Numbered from the stretch's first letter, positions 33,901 to 43,519 are shown. The stretch is 64,000 nt of DNA from Nitrosopumilus sp. Nsub (GCF_001541925.1 NZ_LQMW01000008.1:62001-126000); one strand, 5' to 3'. Numbers and translations are program-made. Notes: generated by a model from the sequence alone, not told the origin.

Positions 33901-34929
33901 ATGCTAGTTCTTGGACAAGATGAAAAAGCAAAATATCCCTTTTTGGCTGATGCAGGAGAATATTTGAAAGATAAGGGCTTTTCTTTAACTCAATTTGGTA
34001 GCGATCCAGTTCTAAAATTATCAGTTGAAAAAGCACTACATAGAATTAAAGTTGCAGCAGCAGGTGAAGTGTATAAATCAGATTTGATTGATGGTCAAGC
34101 ATCAAAAGATTATGTTCTTGAAAGAGAAGTATTTTCTTTTCTTTTAGCAATAGTTTTGATTAAATTAACTGGCATGTCTACACTTGTCAAAAGATTTGCT
34201 TTAGCTGAAGCTAGAAGAGCAGAAAATTATTTGGAAAAGGATTTAGGCAATGCATCTAATAAATCAAAAATTGATTTAGCAACTAGAATTATTTATGATT
34301 TGTTCAATATTGAAATCATTAAAGAAAATGATTTTTTTGTAATGCCTGTATCTGATTACTTAAAACACTCAGTTACTTTTCACGAACGTGAATGGAAATT
34401 AATCAATAGACATGTTGAAAATGGAAAAGTATTCCTTACTCCTGATAAGACAGTTAGATTAATTCGAAAAGAATTAGGCAATTACATAAGTTCTAAAATC
34501 ACAAATGCACCTAAACCATCTATGATCCCTGGACTTGAAAAAATTGTTGATGAATTAATTACAATTTCTAAAAAACTCACACCAACTTATACAATTACTA
34601 CTGGTGAATATCCGCCATGTATCAAACATGCAATTGATGTACTTGAAAAGGGTGAAAATCTTCCACACTCAGGAAGATTCATGCTTGCAACTTTTCTTTT
34701 ATCTCGAGGACAAACAGTTCAACAAATTGCACCTTTATTCAAAAACGCACCTGATTACAATTCTCGAGTAACACTTTACCAACTAAATCATCTTGCAGGA
34801 ACTTCAGGTAGTGCAACAACATATGCTTGTCCTTCGTGTGAAAAATTAAAAACACAGGATCTCTGTTTTATTACAAAAGAATGTGATAATATCATTAATC
34901 CATCCCAATTTGGAAAAAAGAGAAAATAA
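33901..34929 (+). CDS. priL: DNA primase large subunit
   Basis: PriL supports the catalytic subunit in making RNA/DNA primers. The 342-residue protein has the helical N-terminal domain and a C-terminal iron-sulfur domain, with cysteines in EYPPCIKHAIDVL and near the end in ATTYACPSCEKLKTQDLCF, matching the four cluster ligands of the family. Its last base is shared with the start of priS (TAATG), so the two subunits are co-translated. Confidence 0.9.
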   Translation: MLVLGQDEKAKYPFLADAGEYLKDKGFSLTQFGSDPVLKLSVEKALHRIKVAAAGEVYKSDLIDGQASKDYVLEREVFSFLLAIVLIKLTGMSTLVKRFALAEARRAENYLEKDLGNASNKSKIDLATRIIYDLFNIEIIKENDFFVMPVSDYLKHSVTFHEREWKLINRHVENGKVFLTPDKTVRLIRKELGNYISSKITNAPKPSMIPGLEKIVDELITISKKLTPTYTITTGEYPPCIKHAIDVLEKGENLPHSGRFMLATFLLSRGQTVQQIAPLFKNAPDYNSRVTLYQLNHLAGTSGSATTYACPSCEKLKTQDLCFITKECDNIINPSQFGKKRK

Positions 34930-36053
34930 TGAATGAAATTAATATTAAATTTTTAGAGGATTCATTTAAAAAATATTATTTTAATCATTTTGAACTAATC
35001 CCTATACCTCAACGTACACCCGAAAGGGAATTTGGTTTTCAAAAATTCAATTCTAGTTTTTTTAATAGACACATTTCATTAAAAGATGGTAAAGAATTAC
35101 GTCTACTATTTATGCAAAATACTCCATCTGACGTTTATTGTTCAAATGCATATTATGCATTCCCAAATTCCCCAATGAATGAAAAAGATTGGAAAGAAGC
35201 TGATTTAATTTTTGATATTGATGCTAAAGATCTTGATTTACCCTGTAGGCCTAATCATACTGTATCTATTTGTAACCAATGTAGTGAAATTACAAAAAAT
35301 AATAATCAATGCACAAAATGTAATTCAAATAAATTAGAAAAAAAATCTTTACCCTGTAAAACTTGTATGAATGCATCAAAAGTTGAAGTTAAAAAATTAA
35401 CTGAAATTTTAATTAATGATCTAGGAATTGAAAAAGAAAATATTCAAATTTATTTTTCTGGTAATGAAGGATTTCATGTTTATGTTTTTAATTCACAATT
35501 TCAAAAACTTGGTTCAAAAGAAAGATCTGAACTTGTTGATTACATTATGTTTCGTGGAGCGATTCCGGAAACATTTGGAATGAAAAAATTTAAACCTAAT
35601 CGATCATCATTTCCAGATTTCAATCAAAATGGATGGAATGGAAGATTTTCTAAACAAGTTTTTGGTTCTAAATCAAAACGTTCAAAAATTATTTCAGAAT
35701 TACTTGAAAATGGTTATTCTTCATTTCAAAAAACACTTGAACATGTTTCAGAAGAAATTGGTGTCAAAATTGATCCTAATGTAACAATGGATATCCATAG
35801 AATTTTTAGATTGCCTGGTTCAATTAATAGCAAAAGTGGTTTAACTAAACTTCTTTGTACTGATATCACAAAATTTGATCCATACAATGATGCATGTTTT
35901 CTTAATGATGAACCTGTTGAAGTTTTAGCAACATGTCCAGTAGAATTTAAATTAAAAAATAAAAAATTTGGCCCATTTTTGAATGAAAAAATTTCAATAC
36001 CAACATATGCTGCAGCCTATTTAATTTGTAAAAAATTAGCAACAATTGCTTAA
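34929..36053 (+). CDS. priS: DNA primase small (catalytic) subunit
   Basis: PriS is the polymerising subunit of archaeal/eukaryotic primase. The catalytic acidic motif is LIFDIDAKDLDLP, and YFSGNEGFHVYVF holds the conserved SGxxGxH-type segment. VTMDIHRIFRLPGSINSKSG matches the later motif. A cysteine-rich insertion of about 35 residues (CNQC, CTKC, CKTC) follows the catalytic acids and probably binds zinc; it has three CxxC pairs, more than one simple zinc knuckle needs. Length 374 is usual. Confidence 0.9.
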   Translation: MNEINIKFLEDSFKKYYFNHFELIPIPQRTPEREFGFQKFNSSFFNRHISLKDGKELRLLFMQNTPSDVYCSNAYYAFPNSPMNEKDWKEADLIFDIDAKDLDLPCRPNHTVSICNQCSEITKNNNQCTKCNSNKLEKKSLPCKTCMNASKVEVKKLTEILINDLGIEKENIQIYFSGNEGFHVYVFNSQFQKLGSKERSELVDYIMFRGAIPETFGMKKFKPNRSSFPDFNQNGWNGRFSKQVFGSKSKRSKIISELLENGYSSFQKTLEHVSEEIGVKIDPNVTMDIHRIFRLPGSINSKSGLTKLLCTDITKFDPYNDACFLNDEPVEVLATCPVEFKLKNKKFGPFLNEKISIPTYAAAYLICKKLATIA

Positions 36054-36094
36054 TTTTGCTGGTAAGGCTTTAATTTAGTGAATCATGACTCAAT

Positions 36095-38956
36095 GTGATT
36101 TTGTATAGTGCCTCTACTGATAAGCAGACTCCGCCACCTGATACTGGGAAATTCATCAGGTTAGCCATAATTGCAGTTATAGGAATTGTAATTTTTGTAA
36201 TGGTCGGAAATCAAGCAGTAGTCTTATCAATGAATTTTACTGAATTTGGAGAACAATTCACAAAGCCGTTATACTATACCATTCTTTCAACTTTGATTTT
36301 ATCAGCAATTGCTCTTATTCGTGTAAATATTGCAGGTAGATCTTCCATTTTTTGGTATGGTATCAATACTGCAATAGGATTTATTGCTAGAGGTCCACAA
36401 CAATCTGTTTCAGCTGATGTTCAAAGTTTTAGAGATTACAAATTAACCTCTCCACAATTCATTCTTTGGCAAATAACTAAGGTTTTGCTATTTGGAGCAT
36501 TTTTTGCAAATATCATGTTTGGATTTGCAGCAATGTCCTTTATTGATGGAAATACTCTAGGTGTTGAAAATTTACCAAAATTATTCTCTTTACCATTTGT
36601 AACTCCTGATACAAATCCAAACTATGCATCTGAAGAAGTCGTTCCAATGATTCCTGCATTAGTTATTTTGATTCCTCCGATTCTTGCTGCAATTGGTTTA
36701 CGTTTAGTTTTGTACGTTGGTATTCATAGAATTATTGATGTTATTACAAGTTATTTGAAAGACTCTAAAGAAGGAAAACCACGTTTTCTAAATTATGTTT
36801 CTACTGTTGAAGGAATTTTTGGAATTGCAATTTTGTGGGTTGGAATAAATCTTTTCTTCACTGATCAAATTGATTATAATACAAGATATGTAATAGGTGG
36901 AACACTTGCAATTGGCGCAGCTTTAATTGCATTTTCAGTAATTGATAGAATTAGAGCACGTGTGTTAACTCACATGTTTAAGCGTGATGTAATTATTAGA
37001 TTTGCTACAATTCTTCTAATTGGGTTAATAGTTGGTGGTACTGTTGCAGTTAACAATAGTATTGCTGATGCAAAGAAAATTGAATTTTTAGGACCATATA
37101 CTGCTCAACAAATTGGTGTTAATAGATATCTGGGAGAATTAAACAATGTTCAAGAAAATATTCATGATGTTCAACTAACGTCAGTTTCTTCAAATAATAT
37201 TAAAAATTATGTTAAACAAAATAGCGATGTATTAGATGTAATTCGAGTTTGGGATTGGGAAGCTGCATTTGCCAAATTAAAACCTGAGATAGGACTAATT
37301 CCATATGTTGACTTTGAAGATAATGATATTCTTAGATTTAACAATACATTATATTGGACTGCTTCAATGAAACCAATTCTACCAACTTCAGTTAGTCTTG
37401 ATAATAGATGGTATAATGAACATCTTGTTTACACTCACGTTCCAGAAGGATTTTTGACTTTAGAAGCAACTGATGGTCAGATTGTTGATAGTGGTGATTT
37501 TTTCAAACAAAGAGAAATTTACTATGGTGAAGGTGGTTTATTTGAACAAACATGGTCTGGTTATCCCACTGGAAGAGGTGATACTAGCGCAGAATTAGGA
37601 GGTGTTTCTTATTCTGGAATTGGAGGTTTGGATGTTCCACCGCCATTAAGTTGGATTTTTGAACCAAACTTTTTGCTTTCATTCCCAGGCGAATCTGTTC
37701 ATATAATGAGATACAAGGATGTAAATGATAGAATGGAAACGTTATATCCGTACTTCTTGTATGATTTGTTTGGAAAAGAATTGGATTCTTTACCAGTAAC
37801 TGATGGTGAAAATTCTTATTGGCTTATACCATTAATCATTGGATTTGATACACGTGATGTTCCTTGGTCTGTTGGTAATCCGTATTTACGTTTAGTAGGT
37901 TATGCACTTGTTGATTCGTATAATGGTGATATTCAATTATTGAAAACTGGTGATGATTTCTTTTCAGAAATGTTTGCTAGTCAATACTCTGAACAATTCA
38001 AACCAATGCCAGCTTGGTTAGAAGAACAAATTAGATATCCAGTTGAATTATTCAATTGGAAAACTGAGATGTATAATATTTACCATGTAACAAATGTTGA
38101 AACATTCATCCAAGCAAATGAATTTTATGAAATTCCTAGAGGACTTGACACATATTATGTTGAAGCAAAACCACCTGGATTTGAACAAACATCATTTTTG
38201 GGATTACTTTCATTGGAATTGAAAGGCTCACAAGGAAGAAATCTTGCAGGTTACATGGTTGTTGAAAATGATCTTGCTAATTTAGGTCAATTACAATTTT
38301 ATGAAATTCCTTTAGACTCTGAAACTAAATTAATTGGACCTACTGCAGTAAGAGAAGCTCTTGATAGAGATCCTGAATTTGCTCAATTGAAAACATTATT
38401 GAGAAATCCAAGAATTGGTGATAATATTTTGTATCGTGTAGGTGACCATGATGTATACTTTATTCCTGTTTACACAGCAGGAGCAGGTGGAGTAGTAGCA
38501 CAATTAGGTACAATTGCAGCAGTTGGTGCAGCATTTAATGGAGAATATTTTGTAGGATTAGGTGATACTCAGGAAGAAGCATTTGAACAATATTTGAAGA
38601 AAGTATCTGGTGTGGCATCAACAACCACAACTGCTGATGATGATTATGTTGAATTACTAAAATCTGATAGGATTGATATTATAAAATCTGTATTTGAAAA
38701 TAATGAAATTGGAATTGCTGAACCAACATCAATTCAAATTCCGTTATCATTCAATGAAGGTGAATTATTCTTCTTTACTGAAGATGATCGTGCTGATACA
38801 GAGGAATTCTTAGCCAAATTCATAGATGACTTTGTAAAACCACGTAGTGATAGAGTATTCATGTGGGAAGAAGACACAATTCTCAATATTGGTACTGTGT
38901 ATGTAAAAGATGGATTACCTGAAATACATTATGTATCAATTGAGGTTGGTAACTAA
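36095..38956 (+). CDS. UPF0182 family large membrane protein
   Basis: A 953-residue protein with about seven membrane helices in the first 330 residues, then a very large region that is beta-rich and should face outward (YVDFEDNDILRFNNTLYWTA; WLIPLIIGFDTRDVPWSVGN). The layout and size fit the UPF0182 family of bacteria and archaea, whose function is unsettled. The start is GTG 36095. An amidotransferase gene begins at the base after its stop, suggesting one transcript. Confidence 0.8.
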   Translation: MILYSASTDKQTPPPDTGKFIRLAIIAVIGIVIFVMVGNQAVVLSMNFTEFGEQFTKPLYYTILSTLILSAIALIRVNIAGRSSIFWYGINTAIGFIARGPQQSVSADVQSFRDYKLTSPQFILWQITKVLLFGAFFANIMFGFAAMSFIDGNTLGVENLPKLFSLPFVTPDTNPNYASEEVVPMIPALVILIPPILAAIGLRLVLYVGIHRIIDVITSYLKDSKEGKPRFLNYVSTVEGIFGIAILWVGINLFFTDQIDYNTRYVIGGTLAIGAALIAFSVIDRIRARVLTHMFKRDVIIRFATILLIGLIVGGTVAVNNSIADAKKIEFLGPYTAQQIGVNRYLGELNNVQENIHDVQLTSVSSNNIKNYVKQNSDVLDVIRVWDWEAAFAKLKPEIGLIPYVDFEDNDILRFNNTLYWTASMKPILPTSVSLDNRWYNEHLVYTHVPEGFLTLEATDGQIVDSGDFFKQREIYYGEGGLFEQTWSGYPTGRGDTSAELGGVSYSGIGGLDVPPPLSWIFEPNFLLSFPGESVHIMRYKDVNDRMETLYPYFLYDLFGKELDSLPVTDGENSYWLIPLIIGFDTRDVPWSVGNPYLRLVGYALVDSYNGDIQLLKTGDDFFSEMFASQYSEQFKPMPAWLEEQIRYPVELFNWKTEMYNIYHVTNVETFIQANEFYEIPRGLDTYYVEAKPPGFEQTSFLGLLSLELKGSQGRNLAGYMVVENDLANLGQLQFYEIPLDSETKLIGPTAVREALDRDPEFAQLKTLLRNPRIGDNILYRVGDHDVYFIPVYTAGAGGVVAQLGTIAAVGAAFNGEYFVGLGDTQEEAFEQYLKKVSGVASTTTTADDDYVELLKSDRIDIIKSVFENNEIGIAEPTSIQIPLSFNEGELFFFTEDDRADTEEFLAKFIDDFVKPRSDRVFMWEEDTILNIGTVYVKDGLPEIHYVSIEVGN

Positions 38957-39499
38957 TTGCTTCTTGTTGTTGATAACGGATCTATCTATACAAACCAATT
39001 AACTGATTTCTTAAAGGAAAAAAAAATTATTTTTGAAAAGTTTACTCCTGAATCTTTTAATTTGAATTCATTAAAAAATTATGAATCAATAATTCTATCT
39101 GGAAGAAGAAAAAATAATAAAAAAATTAATGAAGTAAATTCAAAAATAATTAATTTTTCAATAAATCATAACAAAAAATTACTTGGGATATGTTACGGTG
39201 CAGAAATCTTGGCCCTTACACTAGGAGGTACTATAAGAAAATCCTCATCTATTCAAAAGGGTAATGAAATTATTGAAATTTTACAAAACAATTTGACTCC
39301 AAAAAAATTAATTAATGTTTTTGAGAGTCATGCTTTTGAAATTTCTAAATTACCTAATATGCTAGTTGTAACTGGCAAATCAAAAAATTGTAAATATGAA
39401 ATTATTCAACACAAAGAAAAACCGATTTTTGGAACTCAATTTCATCCTGAAATGAGTACTGATGGAAATAATTTAATTGAAAATTTTTGCTCACTTTGA
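38957..39499 (+). CDS. Class I glutamine amidotransferase domain protein
   Basis: A 180-residue stand-alone GATase. The nucleophile elbow is GICYGAEILALTLGG, and the His-Glu pair is in FGTQFHPEMS. The size and look resemble the glutaminase subunit of archaeal GMP synthetase or anthranilate synthase, which release ammonia from glutamine for a partner enzyme. Neither partner gene is in the window, so the pathway is undecided. The TTG start directly follows the UPF0182 stop with no spacer. Confidence 0.78.
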   Translation: MLLVVDNGSIYTNQLTDFLKEKKIIFEKFTPESFNLNSLKNYESIILSGRRKNNKKINEVNSKIINFSINHNKKLLGICYGAEILALTLGGTIRKSSSIQKGNEIIEILQNNLTPKKLINVFESHAFEISKLPNMLVVTGKSKNCKYEIIQHKEKPIFGTQFHPEMSTDGNNLIENFCSL

Positions 39500-39533
39500 T
39501 TGATATTAATAACTCTCAAAATTTCTTGTAAAT

Positions 39534-40496
39534 ATGGAAGAAGAGGATCATCAATTACTCTTACCTTTAGTTGAGAATGAGAATATTTGTCTTCCTTTAC
39601 CGATTAATGTTGTATCCAGATATTGGAATATTGAATTACCTATGGCTGAGGCTATTGATTCTGCAAAGAAATATTCTGATTTTAATGGAAGTATAATTAT
39701 TGAAGGAATTGAACTTGCTGAAAGACATGGATTATCTTGCAAAATTGTTCATTCATCCTTAAATGAATTAAAAAAAATTATTGATGCAGGAATACCTCCA
39801 ATAGTAATTCTTCCTGGAATTCCTGAAATTACACAACATGCTTCAGTAATTACTGGTTACAATGAAGATGAAAAAACAATTTTACATTATATTCAAAAAG
39901 GTAATCTAGAAGGAGAACAACAAGAGGGTGCAATACCTCAAGAAATTTTTGATAGAGAATGGTCTGAAGAAGGAAGACTGATGATAATTATCGCTCCTTC
40001 AGATATTTTATCAAAAATTACATTAGAAAATGATTCTAAAAATAGATCTAATCGGTTATGTTTTGATTCTGAAAAACAAAATATTTTACAAAACTATTCA
40101 GAAGCACTATCATCATTAAAGGAATCTATAGAACTTGATCCAAATAATTCTACTGCCTTGCATTTGTATGCAACAATGCTAAATCAACAAAACGTACCTG
40201 AATGTATTTCATTTTATGAACAAAGTTTCAAAATTAATACCAGATCATATTTAACATTTAATGGATTAGGAAATTTCTATTTAAAAACAAATGAGTTTGA
40301 AAAAGCAGAAAAGTTTTACAGTAAAGCAATTGAAATTAATCCAAAAAGATCAGCAAAAATTTACAAAAATCGTGCTTATCTACGTGAAAAATTAAATAAA
40401 AATTCTGACGCCAAGGAAGATCTTAAATCATATTTGAAATATTTTCCAAAAGCACATGATAGAGGAATAATAGAGCAAGCAATAAGAGAAATTTAA
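39534..40496 (+). CDS. Papain-like (C39-type) domain fused to TPR repeats
   Basis: Residues 1-150 resemble a C39-like papain fold: Cys19 in ENICLPLPINVVSRYWN sits where the nucleophile of such domains sits, and His102 in TQHASVITGYNEDEK where the catalytic histidine sits. No signal peptide is present. Residues ~190-320 form TPR-like helix pairs (YSEALSSLKESIELDPNNST; EFEKAEKFYSKAIEINPKRS), a protein-binding scaffold. The combination suggests a protease or peptide-binding adaptor; activity is inference. Its stop directly abuts the 3' end of tRNA-Gly on the other strand. Confidence 0.7.
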   Translation: MEEEDHQLLLPLVENENICLPLPINVVSRYWNIELPMAEAIDSAKKYSDFNGSIIIEGIELAERHGLSCKIVHSSLNELKKIIDAGIPPIVILPGIPEITQHASVITGYNEDEKTILHYIQKGNLEGEQQEGAIPQEIFDREWSEEGRLMIIIAPSDILSKITLENDSKNRSNRLCFDSEKQNILQNYSEALSSLKESIELDPNNSTALHLYATMLNQQNVPECISFYEQSFKINTRSYLTFNGLGNFYLKTNEFEKAEKFYSKAIEINPKRSAKIYKNRAYLREKLNKNSDAKEDLKSYLKYFPKAHDRGIIEQAIREI

Positions 40497-40570
40497 TGCG
40501 GAATACGGGATTTGAACCCGTGACCTTCAGCTTGGGAAGCTGACGTCATACCAGACTAAACTAATTCCGC
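40497..40570 (-). tRNA. tRNA-Gly (CCC)
   Basis: The minus strand folds as a tRNA with acceptor GCGGAAT/ATTCCGC, an anticodon arm TCAGC-TTCCCAA-GCTGA giving anticodon CCC, and a T arm ACGGG-TTCAAAT-CCCGT. The discriminator is A at 40497, and CCA is not encoded. No intron is apparent. Confidence 0.9.
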
Positions 40571-40622
40571 TTACTGAATGATTTTCAAATATGATTAAAT
40601 ATCTTAATTACAAATATTTTGT

Positions 40623-40796
40623 ATGGATGCAAAATGTCCTGAATGTGAAAGAGTTGCAATCTTAGATGATGATGTTACTAGTGTAAAGTGTCCTCATTGT
40701 AATTTTGAAGCAGATTATGATACGTATCTTGAGATAATGAAAGATCATGCTATGAATATGGCATCAGATTATATTCCAGATCGACCTGGAATGTGA
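40623..40796 (+). CDS. Zinc-ribbon mini-protein, 57 residues
   Basis: ATG 40623 opens a frame ending TGA 40794-40796. Two CxxC pairs (CPECERVA and CPHCNFEA) about 20 residues apart make a zinc ribbon, followed by an acidic helix (DYDTYLEIMKDHAMNM) and a short tail. The next gene, on the other strand, ends at the adjacent base. No function is recognised; the size fits thaumarchaeal nucleic-acid-binding or adaptor ribbons. Confidence 0.65.
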   Translation: MDAKCPECERVAILDDDVTSVKCPHCNFEADYDTYLEIMKDHAMNMASDYIPDRPGM

Positions 40797-40919
40797 TTAC
40801 CAATAATTCCCTTTATCTGAACAATCTAAATGGGCTCCACAATTTGAACAAAACATATGACATGCTTGCATGTCCACCATTTTGTTTTCACATCTTGGAC
40901 ATATGATCTCTTCACCCAT
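40797..40919 (-). CDS. Zinc-ribbon mini-protein, 40 residues
   Basis: From ATG 40917-40919 to TAA 40797-40799. The peptide has CPRC near the start and CSNCG in the second half, plus two extra cysteines and a histidine (ACHMF; HLDCSDKG), enough for one or two zinc sites. Its stop touches the stop of the preceding plus-strand gene, with no base between. The cysteine pattern makes a chance frame unlikely. Confidence 0.6.
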   Translation of the reverse strand: MGEEIICPRCENKMVDMQACHMFCSNCGAHLDCSDKGNYW

Positions 40920-40993
40920 GACTATCTTAGGAAATATTGATTTAAAAATAATGTCCAAAGGTTAATTAGTACTTCAACTTTTTTTTCGTATAC

Positions 40994-41392
40994 TTGGCAA
41001 ATTTCAAGATTACAGTATCCGATATTAAAGGAAAGTCTCTATCTAAGGAACTTAAAGATAGTGATGCAAATCCATTACTAGGATTACAATTAGGAAATGA
41101 AACAGATGCTACAGTTGTTGGTCTTAGTGGAAAATTAAAACTAACTGGTGGTAGTGATAAATCTGGAGTTCCTATGAGAGATGATGTTCATGGTTCAGCA
41201 AGAAAACGTGTTTTACTTTCCAAAGGTGTTGGATTGCAAGATGCAGAACATGGTGATCGAGTAAGAAAATTAATTCGTGGAAATACAATCTCTGAAGAAA
41301 TTTATCAAATAAATTGTAAATTTGATGGCGAATTACCAGTTGAAGCACCTGCTGAAGAATCAACTGAAAAAACTGAAGACAAGAAAGAATAA
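40994..41392 (+). CDS. rps6e: Ribosomal protein S6e
   Basis: A 132-residue small-subunit protein. KITVSDIKGKSLSKELKDSD and LKLTGGSDKSGVPMRDDVHG are diagnostic of S6e, the latter being the most conserved stretch. The C-terminus ends in an acidic/charged tail (ESTEKTEDKKE). The start is TTG 40994. It lies 31 bases before the aIF2 gamma gene, a neighbour pair common in archaea. Confidence 0.94.
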   Translation: MANFKITVSDIKGKSLSKELKDSDANPLLGLQLGNETDATVVGLSGKLKLTGGSDKSGVPMRDDVHGSARKRVLLSKGVGLQDAEHGDRVRKLIRGNTISEEIYQINCKFDGELPVEAPAEESTEKTEDKKE

Positions 41393-41423
41393 CTTAACAT
41401 ATACCGATTCTATATTTTGACTC

Positions 41424-42686
41424 ATGCATTGGCGAGAAACGCTTCCTGATTGGTACATTAAAAAATATGGTTATCAACCATGTGTCAATATAGGAACCTC
41501 TGGACATGTAGATCACGGAAAAACTAGTCTTATTCAAGCATTAACAGGTTCATGGACTAGTGTACATAGTCAAGAATTAAAACGTGGAATCACAATACGT
41601 GTTGGTTATTCTGATGCTGCTTTTTACAAATGTAAAAAATGTGAAGAACCATTGGGATACTCTACTACTCCAAAATGTAATAATTGTGGAGATGAAAGTG
41701 AATTATCTAGAGTTGTAAGTTTTGTAGATAGTCCTGGACACGAAAGTTTGATGGCAAACATGCTTTCAGGCTCTGCCTTAATGGATGGAGCATTATTGTT
41801 AGTTGCATCAAATGAACAAGTTCCTAGACCACAAACAAAGGAACATCTTTTAGCTCTTCAAACTCTAGGAATCAAACAAATAGTTATTCTTCAAAATAAA
41901 GTGGATTTACTTTCTCGTGATGAAGTATTAGCAAATTATAATGATATCATCAAATTCGTTAAGGGAACAAATGCAGCAAAATCACCAGTCATTCCAATTT
42001 CTGCTCAATCTGGTTTAAATCTTGATGCATTAATCGGTTTAATTGAATCTACAATTGAAACACCTGAACGAGATGAAAAAGCTGATCCAGTAATGCATGT
42101 TTTACGTTCTTTTGATGTTAACAAACCTGGAATTAAATTGAAAGATATCAAAGGAGGTGTAATTGGCGGAAGTTTAACTCAGGGAATTTTTAATGTTGGT
42201 GACGAAATTGAAATTAAACCTGGTCTAATTAATGAAAAAAAGAAATCATATGAACCAATTCTCACAGAAATTACATCATTAGGAACTGCTGCAGGAATTG
42301 TTGAATCAGTTAAACCTGGAGGCTTAGTTGCAATTGGTACCAAATTAGATCCATCCATGACTCGAAGTGATTCCTTTATTGGTTCGGTAATCGGCAAACC
42401 TGGAACACTTCCAGAAAATTCTACAAAACTAAAACTAAGTGTAAATTTATTTGATTCAGCTGTGGGAACTACTGAAGATATCAAAGTAAATCCTATTCAA
42501 AATGGTGAATTACTTCGATTAAACATTGGAACTGCTCCTGTTTTAGGTAAAGTCACAAAAGTCAAATCATCTAATGTAGAAATTGAACTTAGACGACCTG
42601 CTTGCATCTTTGAAGATGGACATGTCGCAATAAGTAGAAGAATTGCTGAAAGATGGAGATTGATTGGTGCAGGTATAGTTGGTTGA
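41424..42686 (+). CDS. Translation initiation factor aIF2 gamma
   Basis: The GTPase subunit of aIF2, which brings initiator Met-tRNA to the ribosome. G1 is GHVDHGKTS, G3 is DSPGHES, and the NKVD motif is in LQNKVDLL. A zinc knuckle between them has CKKC and CNNC. Domains II and III follow, with VGDEIEIKPG. Length 420 is normal. aIF2 alpha is encoded 1 kb away on the other strand. The stop overlaps the PIN-domain gene by eight bases. Confidence 0.95.
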   Translation: MHWRETLPDWYIKKYGYQPCVNIGTSGHVDHGKTSLIQALTGSWTSVHSQELKRGITIRVGYSDAAFYKCKKCEEPLGYSTTPKCNNCGDESELSRVVSFVDSPGHESLMANMLSGSALMDGALLLVASNEQVPRPQTKEHLLALQTLGIKQIVILQNKVDLLSRDEVLANYNDIIKFVKGTNAAKSPVIPISAQSGLNLDALIGLIESTIETPERDEKADPVMHVLRSFDVNKPGIKLKDIKGGVIGGSLTQGIFNVGDEIEIKPGLINEKKKSYEPILTEITSLGTAAGIVESVKPGGLVAIGTKLDPSMTRSDSFIGSVIGKPGTLPENSTKLKLSVNLFDSAVGTTEDIKVNPIQNGELLRLNIGTAPVLGKVTKVKSSNVEIELRRPACIFEDGHVAISRRIAERWRLIGAGIVG

Positions 42687-43047
42687 AGTAATCTGTGATA
42701 CCAATTTTTTAATTCATTTAGCAACTAGAAGAATCAAAAATATTGATAATTTAGATACAGAAATAGGCTCGATCTCTTTTACTGTTCCAAAAGTTGTTAA
42801 AAATGAATTAAATAGATTACAACAAATTCCAGAAAAAAATAAAGAAATTACAATTACATTAAATTTTATAAAAAATTTTAAAATTATTTCAATAAATGGA
42901 ATTTATGCAGATCAAGAATTAATTAATTATGTAAAAAATAATCGTAGTATAATCGGCACAATGGATAAAGGTCTTAAAAATAAAATCAAAAAACTTGATA
43001 GTTCTATTTTATCAATTCATAATGATAAGATAGTTCTTGAAAGTTAG
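42679..43047 (+). CDS. PIN-domain ribonuclease, FCF1/VapC9-like
   Basis: A 122-residue PIN domain with the acidic residues expected of the fold: Asp in VICDTNFLIH, Glu in KNELNRLQQI, and Asp in GTMDKGLKNK. The start is TTG 42679, inside the end of aIF2 gamma. Stand-alone PIN proteins next to aIF2 gamma occur in many archaea and resemble the rRNA-processing nuclease Fcf1/Utp24, so a role in ribosome maturation is more likely than a toxin; no antitoxin gene is seen. Confidence 0.8.
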   Translation: MVEVICDTNFLIHLATRRIKNIDNLDTEIGSISFTVPKVVKNELNRLQQIPEKNKEITITLNFIKNFKIISINGIYADQELINYVKNNRSIIGTMDKGLKNKIKKLDSSILSIHNDKIVLES

Positions 43048-43081
43048 AAAACTTTATTTTTAAAATAATTTATTGAATTTT

Positions 43082-43510
43082 ATGTCTGAATTTACTATAA
43101 CTAGTTCTGATTTTAATGATGGGGATGAAATTCCAAACAAATTTGGGTATAAATTTGAAAATAAAGAACCAAAACTGGATTTTAAAAATATTCCAGATGG
43201 TACTAAAAGTATTGGATTAATTATGGATGATCCTGATGCAATGGCTGCAGTTGGAAAAGTCTGGGTACATTGGTTACAATATTTTGACTATCCTTCAAAA
43301 AATTTGATTGTTGAAGGAAAAACTGATTTTGATGAAATTGGATATGGCGGACCAGCACCACCTAATGGACGTCACACATACATCTTCAAAGGATATGCTC
43401 TTGATACCTCATTAGATTTGAAAGAAGGTTATTCCAAACAAGAACTAGAAGATTTGATGAATGGTCATGTTATTGCAGAAGCACAATTAACAGGAACTTT
43501 TGCACCTTAA
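43082..43510 (+). CDS. YbhB/YbcL-type phosphatidylethanolamine-binding protein
   Basis: I use ATG 43082 (MSEFTITSSDF), preferred to the TTG nine bases before. The protein of about 142 residues shows the PEBP signatures GLIMDDPDAMAAVGKVWVHW and YGGPAPPNGRHTYIFKGYAL, and is cytoplasmic. Bacterial and archaeal members bind small anionic ligands or inhibit proteases, but their role is generally unclear. It follows the PIN gene. Confidence 0.85.
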   Translation: MSEFTITSSDFNDGDEIPNKFGYKFENKEPKLDFKNIPDGTKSIGLIMDDPDAMAAVGKVWVHWLQYFDYPSKNLIVEGKTDFDEIGYGGPAPPNGRHTYIFKGYALDTSLDLKEGYSKQELEDLMNGHVIAEAQLTGTFAP

Positions 43511-43519
43511 TCTTATTTT

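Noticed and set aside
42679-43047. Toxin-antitoxin reading of the PIN-domain gene
   Set aside because: No antitoxin-like gene is adjacent, and the position behind aIF2 gamma fits a housekeeping FCF1-like protein.
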